A stretch of 34,499 bases of DNA. Origin: Paulinella micropora. Taxonomy: Eukaryota; Cercozoa; Imbricatea; Euglyphida. Location of the stretch: NCBI GenBank assembly GCA_009731375.1, contig BJOX01000144.1, positions 305,273-339,771 on the forward strand, read 5' to 3'. Within the stretch, counting starts at the first letter, position 1; each line of letters opens with the position of its first letter. This document shows positions 1-16,583 of the stretch, in pieces. The notes beneath the pieces were generated by a model. It was not told the DNA's origin and searched no databases. It worked only from the letters and a program-made list of their open reading frames with translations. The position numbers and the translations under genes are program-made.

Positions 1-67
1 CTCCCCTCACGGGTGAGACGATGGAGGCGCATGTGCAGAAATGCATCAGCCATTGACAGAGAAGCAC

Positions 68-115
<48 letters not shown>

Positions 116-867
116 ATACAATAGATGGAGGCGCATGTGCAGATTTGCATCAGCCATTGACAGAGAAGCACTATTACATACAATTTATTACATACATACA
201 TTCGTGCGTGCATGGAAGCATGCATTCATTCATCCATCCATCCATCCATCCCATCCATCCCAGCCATCCCAGCCATCCAGCCGCCCAGCCACCCAGCCAT
301 CCATCATACATACATACATATACATACATACATACATACATACATACACACACACATACATACAGTGAGTCACTCCATCTTTAAACATACATACATATGT
401 ACATACATACATATACACATACATACATACATACATGCATACATACACACATACATACATACATACATACACATACATACATACATACATATGTGAACAT
501 ACACACATATGTACATACATACATAATACATACATACATACACATACCATACATACATACATACATACATATGTCATACATACATACATACATACATACA
601 TGCATGCATGCATGCATGCATACATACATACACACACATACATACATACATACATACATACATCTTATCAATTATAATTAAAACATCAATATAGTGCATA
701 CATACATACATATGCATACATTACACTACATACATTTATATGCATACATATGTATGTACGTATGTGTATGCATGTATGCATGTATGAGATCTTGTATGTA
801 TGTATGTATGTATGTATATGTATGTATGTATGTATATGTATGTACGTATGTATGTATGTGTGTAAGT
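1..867. repeat. ATT, ACAT and TATG microsatellite block
   Basis: An ATT trinucleotide run (about 68-113) is followed by CATC (about 230-305) and long ACAT runs (305-720), which switch to the complementary TATG phase at about 747-860. The switch makes this an inverted pair of tetranucleotide arrays. Open frames here are Tyr/Cys/His/Ile artefacts of the tetramer and are not genes. Confidence 0.95.
20..175. repeat. Direct duplication of a ~50-bp unique segment flanking an ATT array
   Basis: A segment starting GATGGAGGCGCATGTGCAG lies at 20-70 and again at 124-175. Both copies continue through CATCAGCCATTGACAGAG and differ at only a few bases. The first copy runs straight into the ATT run and the second into ACAT, so the duplication brackets a microsatellite. 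Its origin (an exon piece or a unique spacer) is unknown. Confidence 0.85.
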
Positions 868-1303
868 NNNNNNNNNNNNNNNNNNNNNNNNNNNNNNNNN
901 NNNNNNNNNNNNNNNNNNNNNNNNNNNNNNNNNNNNNNNNNNNNNNNNNNNNNNNNNNNNNNNNNNNNNNNNNNNNNNNNNNNNNNNNNNNNNNNNNNNN
1001 NNNNNNNNNNNNNNNNNNNNNNNNNNNNNNNNNNNNNNNNNNNNNNNNNNNNNNNNNNNNNNNNNNNNNNNNNNNNNNNNNNNNNNNNNNNNNNNNNNNN
1101 NNNNNNNNNNNNNNNNNNNNNNNNNNNNNNNNNNNNNNNNNNNNNNNNNNNNNNNNNNNNNNNNNNNNNNNNNNNNNNNNNNNNNNNNNNNNNNNNNNNN
1201 NNNNNNNNNNNNNNNNNNNNNNNNNNNNNNNNNNNNNNNNNNNNNNNNNNNNNNNNNNNNNNNNNNNNNNNNNNNNNNNNNNNNNNNNNNNNNNNNNNNN
1301 NNN
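868..1303. other. Assembly gap (436 N)
   Basis: A run of N follows directly on a TATG microsatellite. The left arm of the hairpin at 1304 may continue into it. Confidence 0.99.
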
Positions 1304-1522
1304 GCCCTATCTCCTGCAAGGTCATTCAGGTCCAAAAAGTGTGCAGGGCATTGCAGGAAAGGCTTGTGACTTGCTTTCCTTGCTTTACAGGCAAGCTGCG
1401 CGAAAAAAAACCCCACAGGAACGAAATTCTCGGGGCGTTCAAAAGGAAAGCAAGTTACAAGCCTCTCCTGGAACGCACTGCACACATTTGGGACCTGCTT
1501 CCTGGCAGGAGATAAGGCTGGC
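1304..1522. repeat. Long imperfect inverted repeat (hairpin, MITE-like)
   Basis: The segment 1304-1379 pairs with the reverse complement of 1445-1522, with about 65 bases between the arms. Both arms carry the landmarks TATCTCCTGC, a GTCC/GTCCC block, GTGTGCAG, AGGCTTGT and ACTTGCTTTCC in the same order, with scattered mismatches and small indels. Because of this symmetry both strands give similar peptides. It could be a fold-back or MITE-type element or a hairpin precursor RNA. No target-site duplication can be seen, since the left arm begins at the gap edge. Confidence 0.75.
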
Positions 1523-2260
1523 AGATTCAAGAGCGACGCTTTGGAGAAGACCTCCGATCTGAAACTGGACTGTAGCTTTTGGCTTTTGCAATCCGATTGC
1601 CGGTTTGGCGATGACGGATCCCTCAAATTCGGTCAACCGTTGCCAGTTCAAAAAATTCAACGCATTCTATGTACACGTATGACGTATGTACGTATGTATG
1701 TATGTATGTATTTTTGTATGTATGTATGTATGTATATGTATGTATGCTGATTGTATTGTGTATGTGTGTGTAAGTATGTATGTACATATCCATACATGCA
1801 TGTATACGTGTATTGTGTATGAGTGTAGCCGAGTGTAAAGTTGTTTGTATCTTTTCATCTGGTTTGTTTATGCAATGAATGCTTCATGTATAGTATGCGG
1901 GTGTAGTCACAGTAACTATATACGTCTGCAATTCATTTGCGCATATATAGAGCTAGATTTACTATGGATTTAGTTTGTATATGTATACGTGTACAGACTA
2001 GATCCTATGGTCTGCAGGAAGAATTTTTGTTTTCAGAAACTGTCCCCTACGCGTAGGGCACGCAATTTACTGTCCTAAAAATGATTTATAATGCTATTGG
2101 CGGTAGAAAGAAGCCATTTGGAATGTGACGGATTTCTGTGGTTCCCACTTCAGGCTTTTTATATATATATATATAATATGCTACGATGATTTCTCTGGTT
2201 CTTTTCTATTCTTTCTGTTTTTTCTGTTCTTTATTTTCTTTCATCCATCTGTCTATCTAT

Positions 2261-2302
<42 letters not shown>

Positions 2303-2362
2303 GTATCTTGCTTATATAATCATCTTCTTATCTATCTGTCTGTCTATCCATATACAATCCAG
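1523..2362. other. Non-coding stretch with TATG and CTAT microsatellites
   Basis: Unique sequence to about 1675 is followed by a TATG array (1680-1750), AT-rich unique DNA (1750-2240) and a CTAT array (about 2250-2320). I recognise no gene. The promoter and 5' UTR of the downstream M13 peptidase gene may lie here, but no core motif is convincing. Confidence 0.6.
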
Positions 2363-2430
2363 GTTCATATCTGGGGATCTTAGTGCTGATCTTTGCACTG
2401 CCATCATCCTCATTCTTCGGTACAAGTCGA
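2363..2430 (+). pseudogene. Echo of the membrane-anchor exon (M13 exon 3)
   Basis: The acceptor-like ACAATCCAG precedes GTT and then AGTGCTGATCTTTGCACTG, which resembles AGTGCTGTTTGCAGTGCTT in the working exon at 3001-3055. One frame gives a hydrophobic run (GILVLIFALPSSSFFG) like the real anchor VVFQLAVLFAVLLAGFG. The frame that would splice correctly meets TAG, so this copy is dead. It lies upstream of exon 1, out of gene order. Confidence 0.45.
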
Positions 2431-2517
2431 GGCAAGTTGACTGGTTTGTATGTTATGTTATGTTATGTTATGTATGTATGTTTGCATAAATACATACAAT
2501 GTACATACATACATACA

Positions 2518-2548
<31 letters not shown>

Positions 2549-2567
2549 GTACATACATACATATAGG

Positions 2568-9634
<7,067 letters not shown>

Positions 9635-9680
9635 TTGTGACACATACATACATACATACATACATACATACATACATACG

Positions 9681-10380
9681 GCTGGCAGAAATCAATTTAT
9701 CTTAAGCTAAAGTATCAGAGTTTTTTCCTTCTCAGGCCACGGCCTTTTTTTCCAGCAGGCTTTCAACTAGGAGTCACCTATTAAAGACCACTTTCACGTA
9801 AGTTTTGAGTGCCGGAGGGACTGATGTAAATGAGTGACAGTTCGTCAAAATTTCAGCCGGTCATTTTGCGGAGGAATATATAAATTGTTGGCAATCATTG
9901 AAATAAGTGGTGTTAATTTGAAATCTTAAAATTTCAACCGAAACCGCAGTCACTTCAAACTCCCATGAGGCGACGCCTCATGACTCTCTTTCTTGAGTCC
10001 AAGATTTTTTCTTGAGCCCAAGATTTTTTCTCGGGTCAGTGATTTTGATGACTAAGATTAAGTATTAATATCATGACTCCAAGATTTTATCTTGGGTCCA
10101 CGATTTTGTATTAATATCGTGACAACCCAAGATTTTTGATCTTGTTTCCACTGCAAGAAAAAAAATCTTGGAACGAAAAAAAAATCTTGGGTCCGGGATC
10201 CTTAAGCCAGTCCGAGATTTTTTTTGTCCCGGTAGTGGTCCCGTATCTCCTGCGCCCATATCGCCTTCTCATTCTACGGGAGTATCACCGTATATGATTT
10301 ATTGCTTTCAATTTGACTCTCAGAGTGCGCAGACGCTTTTTCACTTTTGTCAGTGAGCGCCGCCGGGCTACATGGGCTCG
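9681..10380. other. Intergenic DNA with a palindromic CAAGATTTT cluster
   Basis: No gene recognised. From about 9990 to 10200 the motif CCAAGATTTT and its complement AAAATCTTGG recur, often as small palindromes such as CAAGATTTTTTCTTG. A unit starting TATTAATATC and running into CCAAGATTTT or CACGATTTT occurs at about 10064 and 10109. It could be the end of a decayed transposon or a regulatory cluster; the sequence does not decide. Confidence 0.6.
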
Positions 10381-10837
10381 TCACCACCGTACTGAGAATT
10401 CGGTGATAAAGCTTTTAATGACTCGGGAGTCGTCCCCTTCTCGATATAAAATCCTGTTGTCCTTCTCTTCCACCTTTACGTGAAAAGAATAACGTGGCCC
10501 GTTGGTAATATATACATCGGCCCCTGCTCCTTCTCTAAACATATGATCTCGCCAACCGGCGATGGGCCGCGTGACCTTTTGAAGACGGTACCATGCATAC
10601 AATCCGAGTCTCCTCCTTCCTCTTTTCAATAAGTGAGATCATCTATCGACTTGTCAATAGCAGGACGATGTAGATCTCCGCCTCTCGCTTGTCTGACAAG
10701 GTTGAACCATCTTTAAATACAGCATCGGTTTGCATATATGCCTCATACGCGTGTGTAATGGCCACCTGTTTCTCCGATGCTACCCCTAGGTGTAGGGCCT
10801 CGTCATATGTACATATGTTTGAGACGGTCAATAGCAT
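10381..10837 (-). pseudogene. Retroelement remnant, 3' frames of unknown function
   Basis: Two minus-strand frames (10643-10837, then 10381-10629) follow the protease-like frame. The first reads VASEKQVAITHAYEAYMQTD in part; the second is rich in Arg/Lys at its start (KRGRRRLGLYAWYRLQ) and acidic and basic later. Beyond the second stop a third Arg-rich frame continues towards 10230 (MRRRYGRRRYGTTTG). I recognise no domain. The same strand, order and repeated frame breaks suggest they belong to the element that begins near 13556. Confidence 0.35.
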
Positions 10838-10898
10838 GGAGAGAGCAGTATATTATTTTCCTGGCTCTACGCCTTATATGATTCTTTTTGCGGCCCAA

Positions 10899-11195
10899 TC
10901 AATCACTACGTTCATCAAGTTGTCGCCAGTTGATCGTACGACAAAAGAACAGATCCGTGGTATTCGGGGCCGGGACAACATACAAGTCCATTTGATATAC
11001 TCGTCCGGATTTCAACTTAAAAGTTAAAGTGATGATGCCCGTTATGTCCGTTCGGCTACTGACTCCTTTTAAGGTGGCACTGCCCAATGATTTTTTCATA
11101 TTAGCCTCTGACCACGCATGGTGTTTCGTAGTAAATTTCCGGCCGACAATATTAATATTAGCCATAGTATCATAACTAACGTTTAGAAAGGTATT
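10899..11195 (-). pseudogene. Retropepsin-like frame
   Basis: The minus-strand frame reads SYDTMANINIVG, later TFKLKSGRVYQMDLYVVP. The layout recalls a retroviral-type aspartic protease: a D-T-x-A-N turn, a flap region, then a hydrophobic strand. The glycine of the usual D-T/S-G-A triad is replaced by Met, so activity is doubtful. The frame begins beyond the stop of the upstream coiled-coil frame and in another phase, so it would need a frameshift or is simply broken. Assignment rests on motif shape only. Confidence 0.35.
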
Positions 11196-11202
11196 TAATG
11201 CT

Positions 11203-11664
11203 TCACAAAACAGTCAGGTTTGTATAGCATAAAGCGTCCGGTCGGTGACTTTTAAATGCCAACACGAGGAGCTTGTGTTCCAAAATCTGTATCCTCTTTT
11301 CGAGGTTCGCCGCCTCCTCCCTCTCTGCCGTCTTTGTAACTTCTTTTGGGGTATTGTCCACAGGCGAAGGATGATTGTCCTTGCTTTCTTTGTTTGAGTC
11401 CGTGAGGGGAAATTGTTGTCCTTCCTCCTCCTTGTCTGTTCTTTGTCTCGGCAAATTAATAAGATTTGTTGCCGGCTCTATCCTTATTCTCTTCGGCTGT
11501 GGCTGCGACGGGCCCGCCTGCTTTCTCTTCGCCAGCGCTCTGCTCGCCTGCCTATTAGCAGCATGCACTGTTTGTTGTCGTGCCGGTATAGTACTACCTT
11601 TGGGTTGGTCTGTGGCCTCCTGCGGGCACTGAGACTCACTGGTACCCTTGGCTGGTACCTGCAC
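11203..11664 (-). pseudogene. Basic/coiled-coil frame of the retroelement remnant
   Basis: A 153-codon minus-strand frame starts low-complexity and Gln/Lys/Pro-rich (QPKPKRIRIEP-like composition) and ends with a heptad-like segment (EREEAANLEKRIQILEHKLL). It lies between the RGG-rich frame and the protease-like frame. Such a linker is compatible with the C-terminal part of a Gag protein, but no family is recognised. Confidence 0.35.
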
Positions 11665-11733
11665 AGTGTCAGCGGTATGTTGTGCAATGTTTGTCGTTCA
11701 GAATCTGTTTCTTCCTTCTTGAAAGTTCTCTAG

Positions 11734-12069
11734 TCACTGGACTACTTCAATTCTTTTACCTGGGTCGGTATCAGTGTCGGTAGTGGTCGCGCCTGATGTC
11801 GCGTAGGCCTGTGGTGTTGGGGAACTCGAGCTTGAGCTCGTGCTGTCTGCCCAGCCCACGTTTCTGTGGTACGGGCGCCCTGCGCTGCCGTATCCACCTT
11901 GGCCACCCCATCTTCCTCCTAGGCCTCTGCCGCCAAATGTGCCTCTTCCTCCTTCTCTACCTCCAAATCGCCTCTCCCCCCCGCGAGTGTATGTGCCTCG
12001 GGCGATAGGGGCTCCTCCTCCTCGATTGGTTCCTCTCCCTGCGCCTCCTCCTCGTCCTCTACTTGCAAC
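11734..12069 (-). pseudogene. RGG-rich nucleocapsid-like frame
   Basis: An open minus-strand frame of 111 codons without an initiator begins after a TAA. It is dense in Arg-Gly-Gly (RGGGAGRGTNRGGGAP, later FGGREGGRGTFGGRG), followed by a Ser/Thr-rich tail, and ends TGA at 11734-11736. RGG boxes bind RNA and can serve in Gag-like proteins. The same DNA in another frame is Glu-rich, so the choice of frame rests on the regular RGG pattern. Confidence 0.45.
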
Positions 12070-12130
12070 TTATACAGCTGTCGTCTTCTGATCATCTCTA
12101 GTTAAAAGAAAATGGATTGCTTCAGCTAAT

Positions 12131-12331
12131 TCAAGGTCCTCGACATCTTGTATCTTCCACCCCTGATCCTTGCAGTCGGCGCAGAATGGCGACGGTGGTG
12201 TTGTCGCCCGACCGTATGCTCTTGAGGAGTGTTTGTCGGATGCGGGCGTCCCCTACATCGTGGTTGTACGGGCATTTTTTCTGCGTGTGTTTATAGCAAT
12301 GTGCGTTTGCCCACCAAGTTGAACGAATGCA
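12131..12331 (-). pseudogene. Cys/His zinc-finger-like frame
   Basis: The minus-strand frame from 12331 contains C-x10-C-x7-C-x3-H (ending HTQKKCPYNH), resembling a CCCH finger with unusual spacing. It is followed by VGDARIRQTLLKSIRSG and a stop at 12131. It overlaps the end of the longer Gag-like frame in another phase. A finger next to an RGG region suits a nucleic-acid-binding Gag C-terminus. Confidence 0.35.
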
Positions 12332-13556
12332 AGGTGTGTTAGCTCCGTCGACTCATGATTGCTCTCTCTTTGCCGCTTTCCTAGAGATCGTTGCGTGTGT
12401 GAGGCTTGCGGTTGAGCAGAAGCCGGTGCAGAACCGATCAAGGATGCTGTCTGGCTGTCGAGCCTCTGACAAGCGGTCATTACTTCGTTCCATAACACTT
12501 TTGGGTTTACGGTCGTAGTTGTGGTCTGAAAGACGCTCATCTCTAGGAAATTTAAATGCTTTACCCTGTCGAAGGTTTTACAGTCTTGAATAAGCAGTGT
12601 GAGCTTATTCTTGTTATAGATATGCAGAGCACTGAGGAAATATGCCACTGCTATCGTCTCCTTCTGCTCCTTCTAGATCTCCTCTCTCTGCCTCGTCTCC
12701 TCTTCTTTTACCAGTCGTGCTAGGCTAAGATGAGTCACGAACTGTGCTAGCCCTGTGGCACTAGAGAGGAAATGTGCCTTTCGAGTCTCTCATGGAAGTC
12801 TTATCAGCTCTGTTTGTGACTAGGATTGCTGAAGGAGGGCCTTAACAAGAGAGTGATCTTTTGTGTGGGCCGATTGCTTCCACTTCGGTTTTTGGTCCTT
12901 CAACTCAAAGAAGCCTCTGTGGAGTTGTGTGAGACGTTCAAGCACCTGACAAGAATGGTCAGCCTCCTCGTAGACAGGATGTTGCCTTGTGTTTTCTTTC
13001 AGGGCTTTGTACATCTCGTTGTAAGCCCTCGTGTAGGCAGTTACAAAAGCTCAAGGGCAAACTCAATGCCACTTTGCTTGGCTCTACCTTTGAACTTTTT
13101 CTCTAGATTCATGATATCAGTCACTGTGGGGGCACTACAGACACACAGCCATGCTGCAGTTGTGCGTTTATTCCTCCACTGTATGTTTGTGCGGTCATGA
13201 AATTCTGCAAAGAGCACAGCGGCGTAGAGTGCAGCAGAGATGTCGTATATGTCGCACTGGTTAAGGGTGTCGCCATATTTAATCTCTTGCAGTGGCACTC
13301 TTTCTTTCTCAGTCCTCGCTTTGACAAAGAGAGGCTTCGCGTACTCCAGAATTTCGATCAGGAGGTTATCTTGACCCTGTCCTGGTCTATTCCTCTTCTC
13401 AAAGGGAATATAAAGGTGTGTTTTATAATAAGTTGGGTACGGTGAAGAAGCCATCTTCATCATCATATACCGCCAACTCCTCCCATGTGGCTGGGATACT
13501 CTTGCTAATATCCTCCATCTCCTCTTTGTGACCCTCTGTCAGTGGAGAGTCTGACT
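12253..13556 (-). pseudogene. Broken Gag-like gene
   Basis: Four minus-strand pieces run in order: about 13556-13430 (acidic; EEMEDISKSIPATWEEL), 13430-13041 (THLYIPFEKRNRPGQGQDNL; DIYDISAALYAAVLFAEFHD), 13040-12820 (AYNEMYKALKENTRQHPVYE; a helical Gln/Lys-rich end) and 12775-12253 (KAHFLSSATGLAQFVTHLSL and on to a Ser/Gln-rich tail). Apparent one-base frameshifts lie near 13430 and 13040, and an in-frame TAG at 12673-12675. The helical, charged composition and the following finger, RGG and protease-like frames suggest a retroelement capsid gene. No reverse transcriptase or integrase is visible, and the 5' side disappears into a poly-C tract and gap. A viral or unknown cellular origin is possible. 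Confidence 0.4.
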
Positions 13557-13575
13557 TGCACTCGCTCCTTGTGCA

Positions 13576-13577
13576 TC

Positions 13578-13620
<43 letters not shown>

Positions 13621-14551
13621 CCGTCCTCCCNNNNNNNNNNNNNNNNNNNNNNNNNNNNNNNNNNNNNNNNNNNNNNNNNNNNNNNNNNNNNNNNNNNNNN
13701 NNNNNNNNNNNNNNNNNNNNNNNNNNNNNNNNNNNNNNNNNNNNNNNNNNNNNNNNNNNNNNNNNNNNNNNNNNNNNNNNNNNNNNNNNNNNNNNNNNNN
13801 NNNNNNNNNNNNNNNNNNNNNNNNNNNNNNNNNNNNNNNNNNNNNNNNNNNNNNNNNNNNNNNNNNNNNNNNNNNNNNNNNNNNNNNNNNNNNNNNNNNN
13901 NNNNNNNNNNNNNNNNNNNNNNNNNNNNNNNNNNNNNNNNNNNNNNNNNNNNNNNNNNNNNNNNNNNNNNNNNNNNNNNNNNNNNNNNNNNNNNNNNNNN
14001 NNNNNNNNNNNNNNNNNNNNNNNNNNNNNNNNNNNNNNNNNNNNNNNNNNNNNNNNNNNNNNNNNNNNNNNNNNNNNNNNNNNNNNNNNNNNNNNNNNNN
14101 NNNNNNNNNNNNNNNNNNNNNNNNNNNNNNNNNNNNNNNNNNNNNNNNNNNNNNNNNNNNNNNNNNNNNNNNNNNNNNNNNNNNNNNNNNNNNNNNNNNN
14201 NNNNNNNNNNNNNNNNNNNNNNNNNNNNNNNNNNNNNNNNNNNNNNNNNNNNNNNNNNNNNNNNNNNNNNNNNNNNNNNNNNNNNNNNNNNNNNNNNNNN
14301 NNNNNNNNNNNNNNNNNNNNNNNNNNNNNNNNNNNNNNNNNNNNNNNNNNNNNNNNNNNNNNNNNNNNNNNNNNNNNNNNNNNNNNNNNNNNNNNNNNNN
14401 NNNNNNNNNNNNNNNNNNNNNNNNNNNNNNNNNNNNNNNNNNNNNNNNNNNNNNNNNNNNNNNNNNNNNNNNNNNNNNNNNNNNNNNNNNNNNNNNNNNN
14501 NNNNNNNNNNNNNNNNNNNNNNNNNNNNNNNNNNNNNNNNNNNNNNNNNNN

Positions 14552-14585
<34 letters not shown>
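13576..14585. other. Poly-C, 921-base gap, poly-T
   Basis: A C run (13578-13616) leads into N from 13631 to 14551, followed by a T run (14552-14585). Homopolymers on both sides mark the gap as a sequencing dropout. Confidence 0.98.
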
Positions 14586-14591
<6 letters not shown>

Positions 14592-16300
14592 TTTTTTATT
14601 ATTATTATTTTGGTTTCTCTCTATTCAACCTTCTTCTCCCCCTTACTTTTCTCTGTTGTAACAGTTATGGGGCGTCAGACCCTACACGAAGATAGCGATA
14701 GAGTGACCAAATGAGCTGTTTTGTAGAAGTCAGTCTGTCGTCGGACAGTGCTTCAATACTTGTTTCGCTCTTGTGTGAGAGATATGCAATTTCCTCTGGT
14801 CTCTGTAGAGAAAATGCAGAGAAAATGGTTCAGAACAGAGAGTAGGAGTGCTGTGCTCGTTTTTTTTCTGTCTGTGTGTTTGTTTGTTGTTTGTTTCGAA
14901 CTGGTCCTACTTGGCTTTATGGAAGCGGCACTGAGAAGAAGTGGAGTAGATGTGCTCTGGTGTCTTGTAGAAGAACACACAAAAGCCAAATATGTACAAG
15001 GGCTAAAGGTTGTGCCAGCTTGTGACAAATCTATTGGTTGTTTGCAAGTTTTTTGTTGGAGGATGTGTTGGAGTTTTTGTGACAGATCAGAAAAGAAATC
15101 AGCCTTTAGCTGTGGACTCCAAATGTACTATCCCCAACGATGGCTCAATGGAAGAGTAAGTCGGTAATATAACCAAACACAATCCTCAAAGAGAACGCTG
15201 TACAACGCCAAGGCAAAAAGGCGGCAAAAGACCAGGATAAAATTGGTATTTCAGACGTGTCCGGCCAGACGGAATCTATAAATAAGTTTTTACCGGATAA
15301 TTCGGGGGGTGATGTCCACAGTTGGGGGGGCGGCTCTCACTCTTCTCCTCCACCACGACGTGGGCATGGTCGGCTCATCGCTTCGCAGTCACATCTGTCT
15401 CGGCAGCCTTTGCACGCTTGATTCTCTTCCTGCCAATCTTGCGCCTTCGATTCCACCCAGAGAGCTTCATTTGCTGCATTCCGTGTTATCATCGGAAAGT
15501 TCGGTGGCAAATCAAGTTTTGAGAAACGATTGATTATTATTAATAAAATAGATAAAAAACCAAACCCCTTCAAGTTGTTGAGCTGAGAGCAGCCCTCCAA
15601 AGCTTCGAGACAAAACAGGCAGTGCCACGCAGAAAAAGGGTGGTGGCGGCGGGCCTTATCATCTCGAAATTTTTTTACCCCAACCTAAGCACAAATTTAT
15701 CGATTAATTTTTTTAGAAAACAGAGTGGCAGAACGTCTTGCGGCCTGGTGGGACGCCTAACTAAGCAACCAGAACAGATAAAACTGAAAAAATGATCAAA
15801 CGGGCTTCACCAAAAGAAACCTCAACACTTGGAAGTGGCCGCACCATACTTTTCATTGTAAGCAAAAAAAATTTTTGTGAAAAAAAATAGGTTTTCAAAT
15901 TCATTCACTGGTGGCAAAAAAGTAAAAAAATTAACCGTTATGAATATTTGAATTTTATTTTTATTTTAGTTATTAATATTTTTTAAATTTTACTAAGCCC
16001 TCCAGCTGATTTAGATCTTTCAAAAAAAAAAAAGTATCAAAAATATCAAAAACTCATTACGTTAAGCGTCCCACCGCACTAAATTCATCTAATTTACATA
16101 TGCCATCATACATAATAAATATAGCATGAATTTCTTCCGGCCCCTTGCCGCGCCGCCCCTTTCATTATATAATATGAAAGGTACTTGAAGAGCATACTAG
16201 TATAAGAAAATAACGTGACTCAGTGCCACTCGTAGTGATGAGTGTGAACCGTAGTTGCAGTCAATATCAAAACGTGACGGTGGCAGCGGTAGAATTAATA
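14586..16300. other. AT-rich stretch with only broken frames
   Basis: No gene is supported. A plus frame (14748-15167, 139 codons) has a hydrophobic stretch but no recognisable domain. A plus frame from 15173 reads AKDQDKIGISDVSGQTESIN, stops at TGA 15419-15421, resumes as FAAFRVIIGKFGGKSSFEK and ends near 15586. It may be a second relic of a mobile element. 15660-16300 is AT-rich with oligo-A/T runs. An inverted pair CCTTTCAT / ATGAAAGG lies at 16158-16181. Confidence 0.45.
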
Positions 16301-16304
16301 TTAA

Positions 16305-16318
16305 CCCTTAACCGGTTT
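16305..16318 (+). repeat. Left terminal inverted repeat of piggyBac element
   Basis: CCCTTAACCGGTTT directly after TTAA; it matches the right end base for base when complemented. Confidence 0.95.
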
Positions 16319-16320
16319 CA

Positions 16321-16353
16321 ATCCCCAAAAGTGGCTTCAATCCCCAAAAGTGG
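16321..16353 (+). repeat. Left subterminal direct repeats
   Basis: Two copies of ATCCCCAAAAGTGG (16321-16334, 16340-16353), the likely transposase-binding sites by position; the same motif recurs at the right end. Confidence 0.8.
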
Positions 16354-16583
16354 TTTGAATTTTTGAGTTGAATAAAAACATAAATACCAATCGAAACAAG
16401 TTGTACTACGCTGCAAATTTAATATTTACGTGTTGGGAAAGCTATCTGTGAAAACCAGAATGTTATAGCTTTTCTAGAAGGGACTTAAATATGAAACTGA
16501 AACCAGGCACCAACCACTTTTTTTCACGAATTTTCGTTGCCTTTTTTTACGTGGCGGGGACCTTTTTTTTTTTTTTCAACATC

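Noticed and set aside
1304-1640. Coding exon in the hairpin region
   Set aside because: Open frames occur on both strands only because the arms are complementary.
14748-15167. 139-codon plus-strand frame with a hydrophobic stretch
   Set aside because: No domain, no splice context, skewed composition and a comparable open frame on the other strand.
15587-15795. Continuation of the plus frame from 15173 as one gene
   Set aside because: The reading phase changes near 15565-15586 and the joined frame depends on a miscount; the pieces are not continuous.
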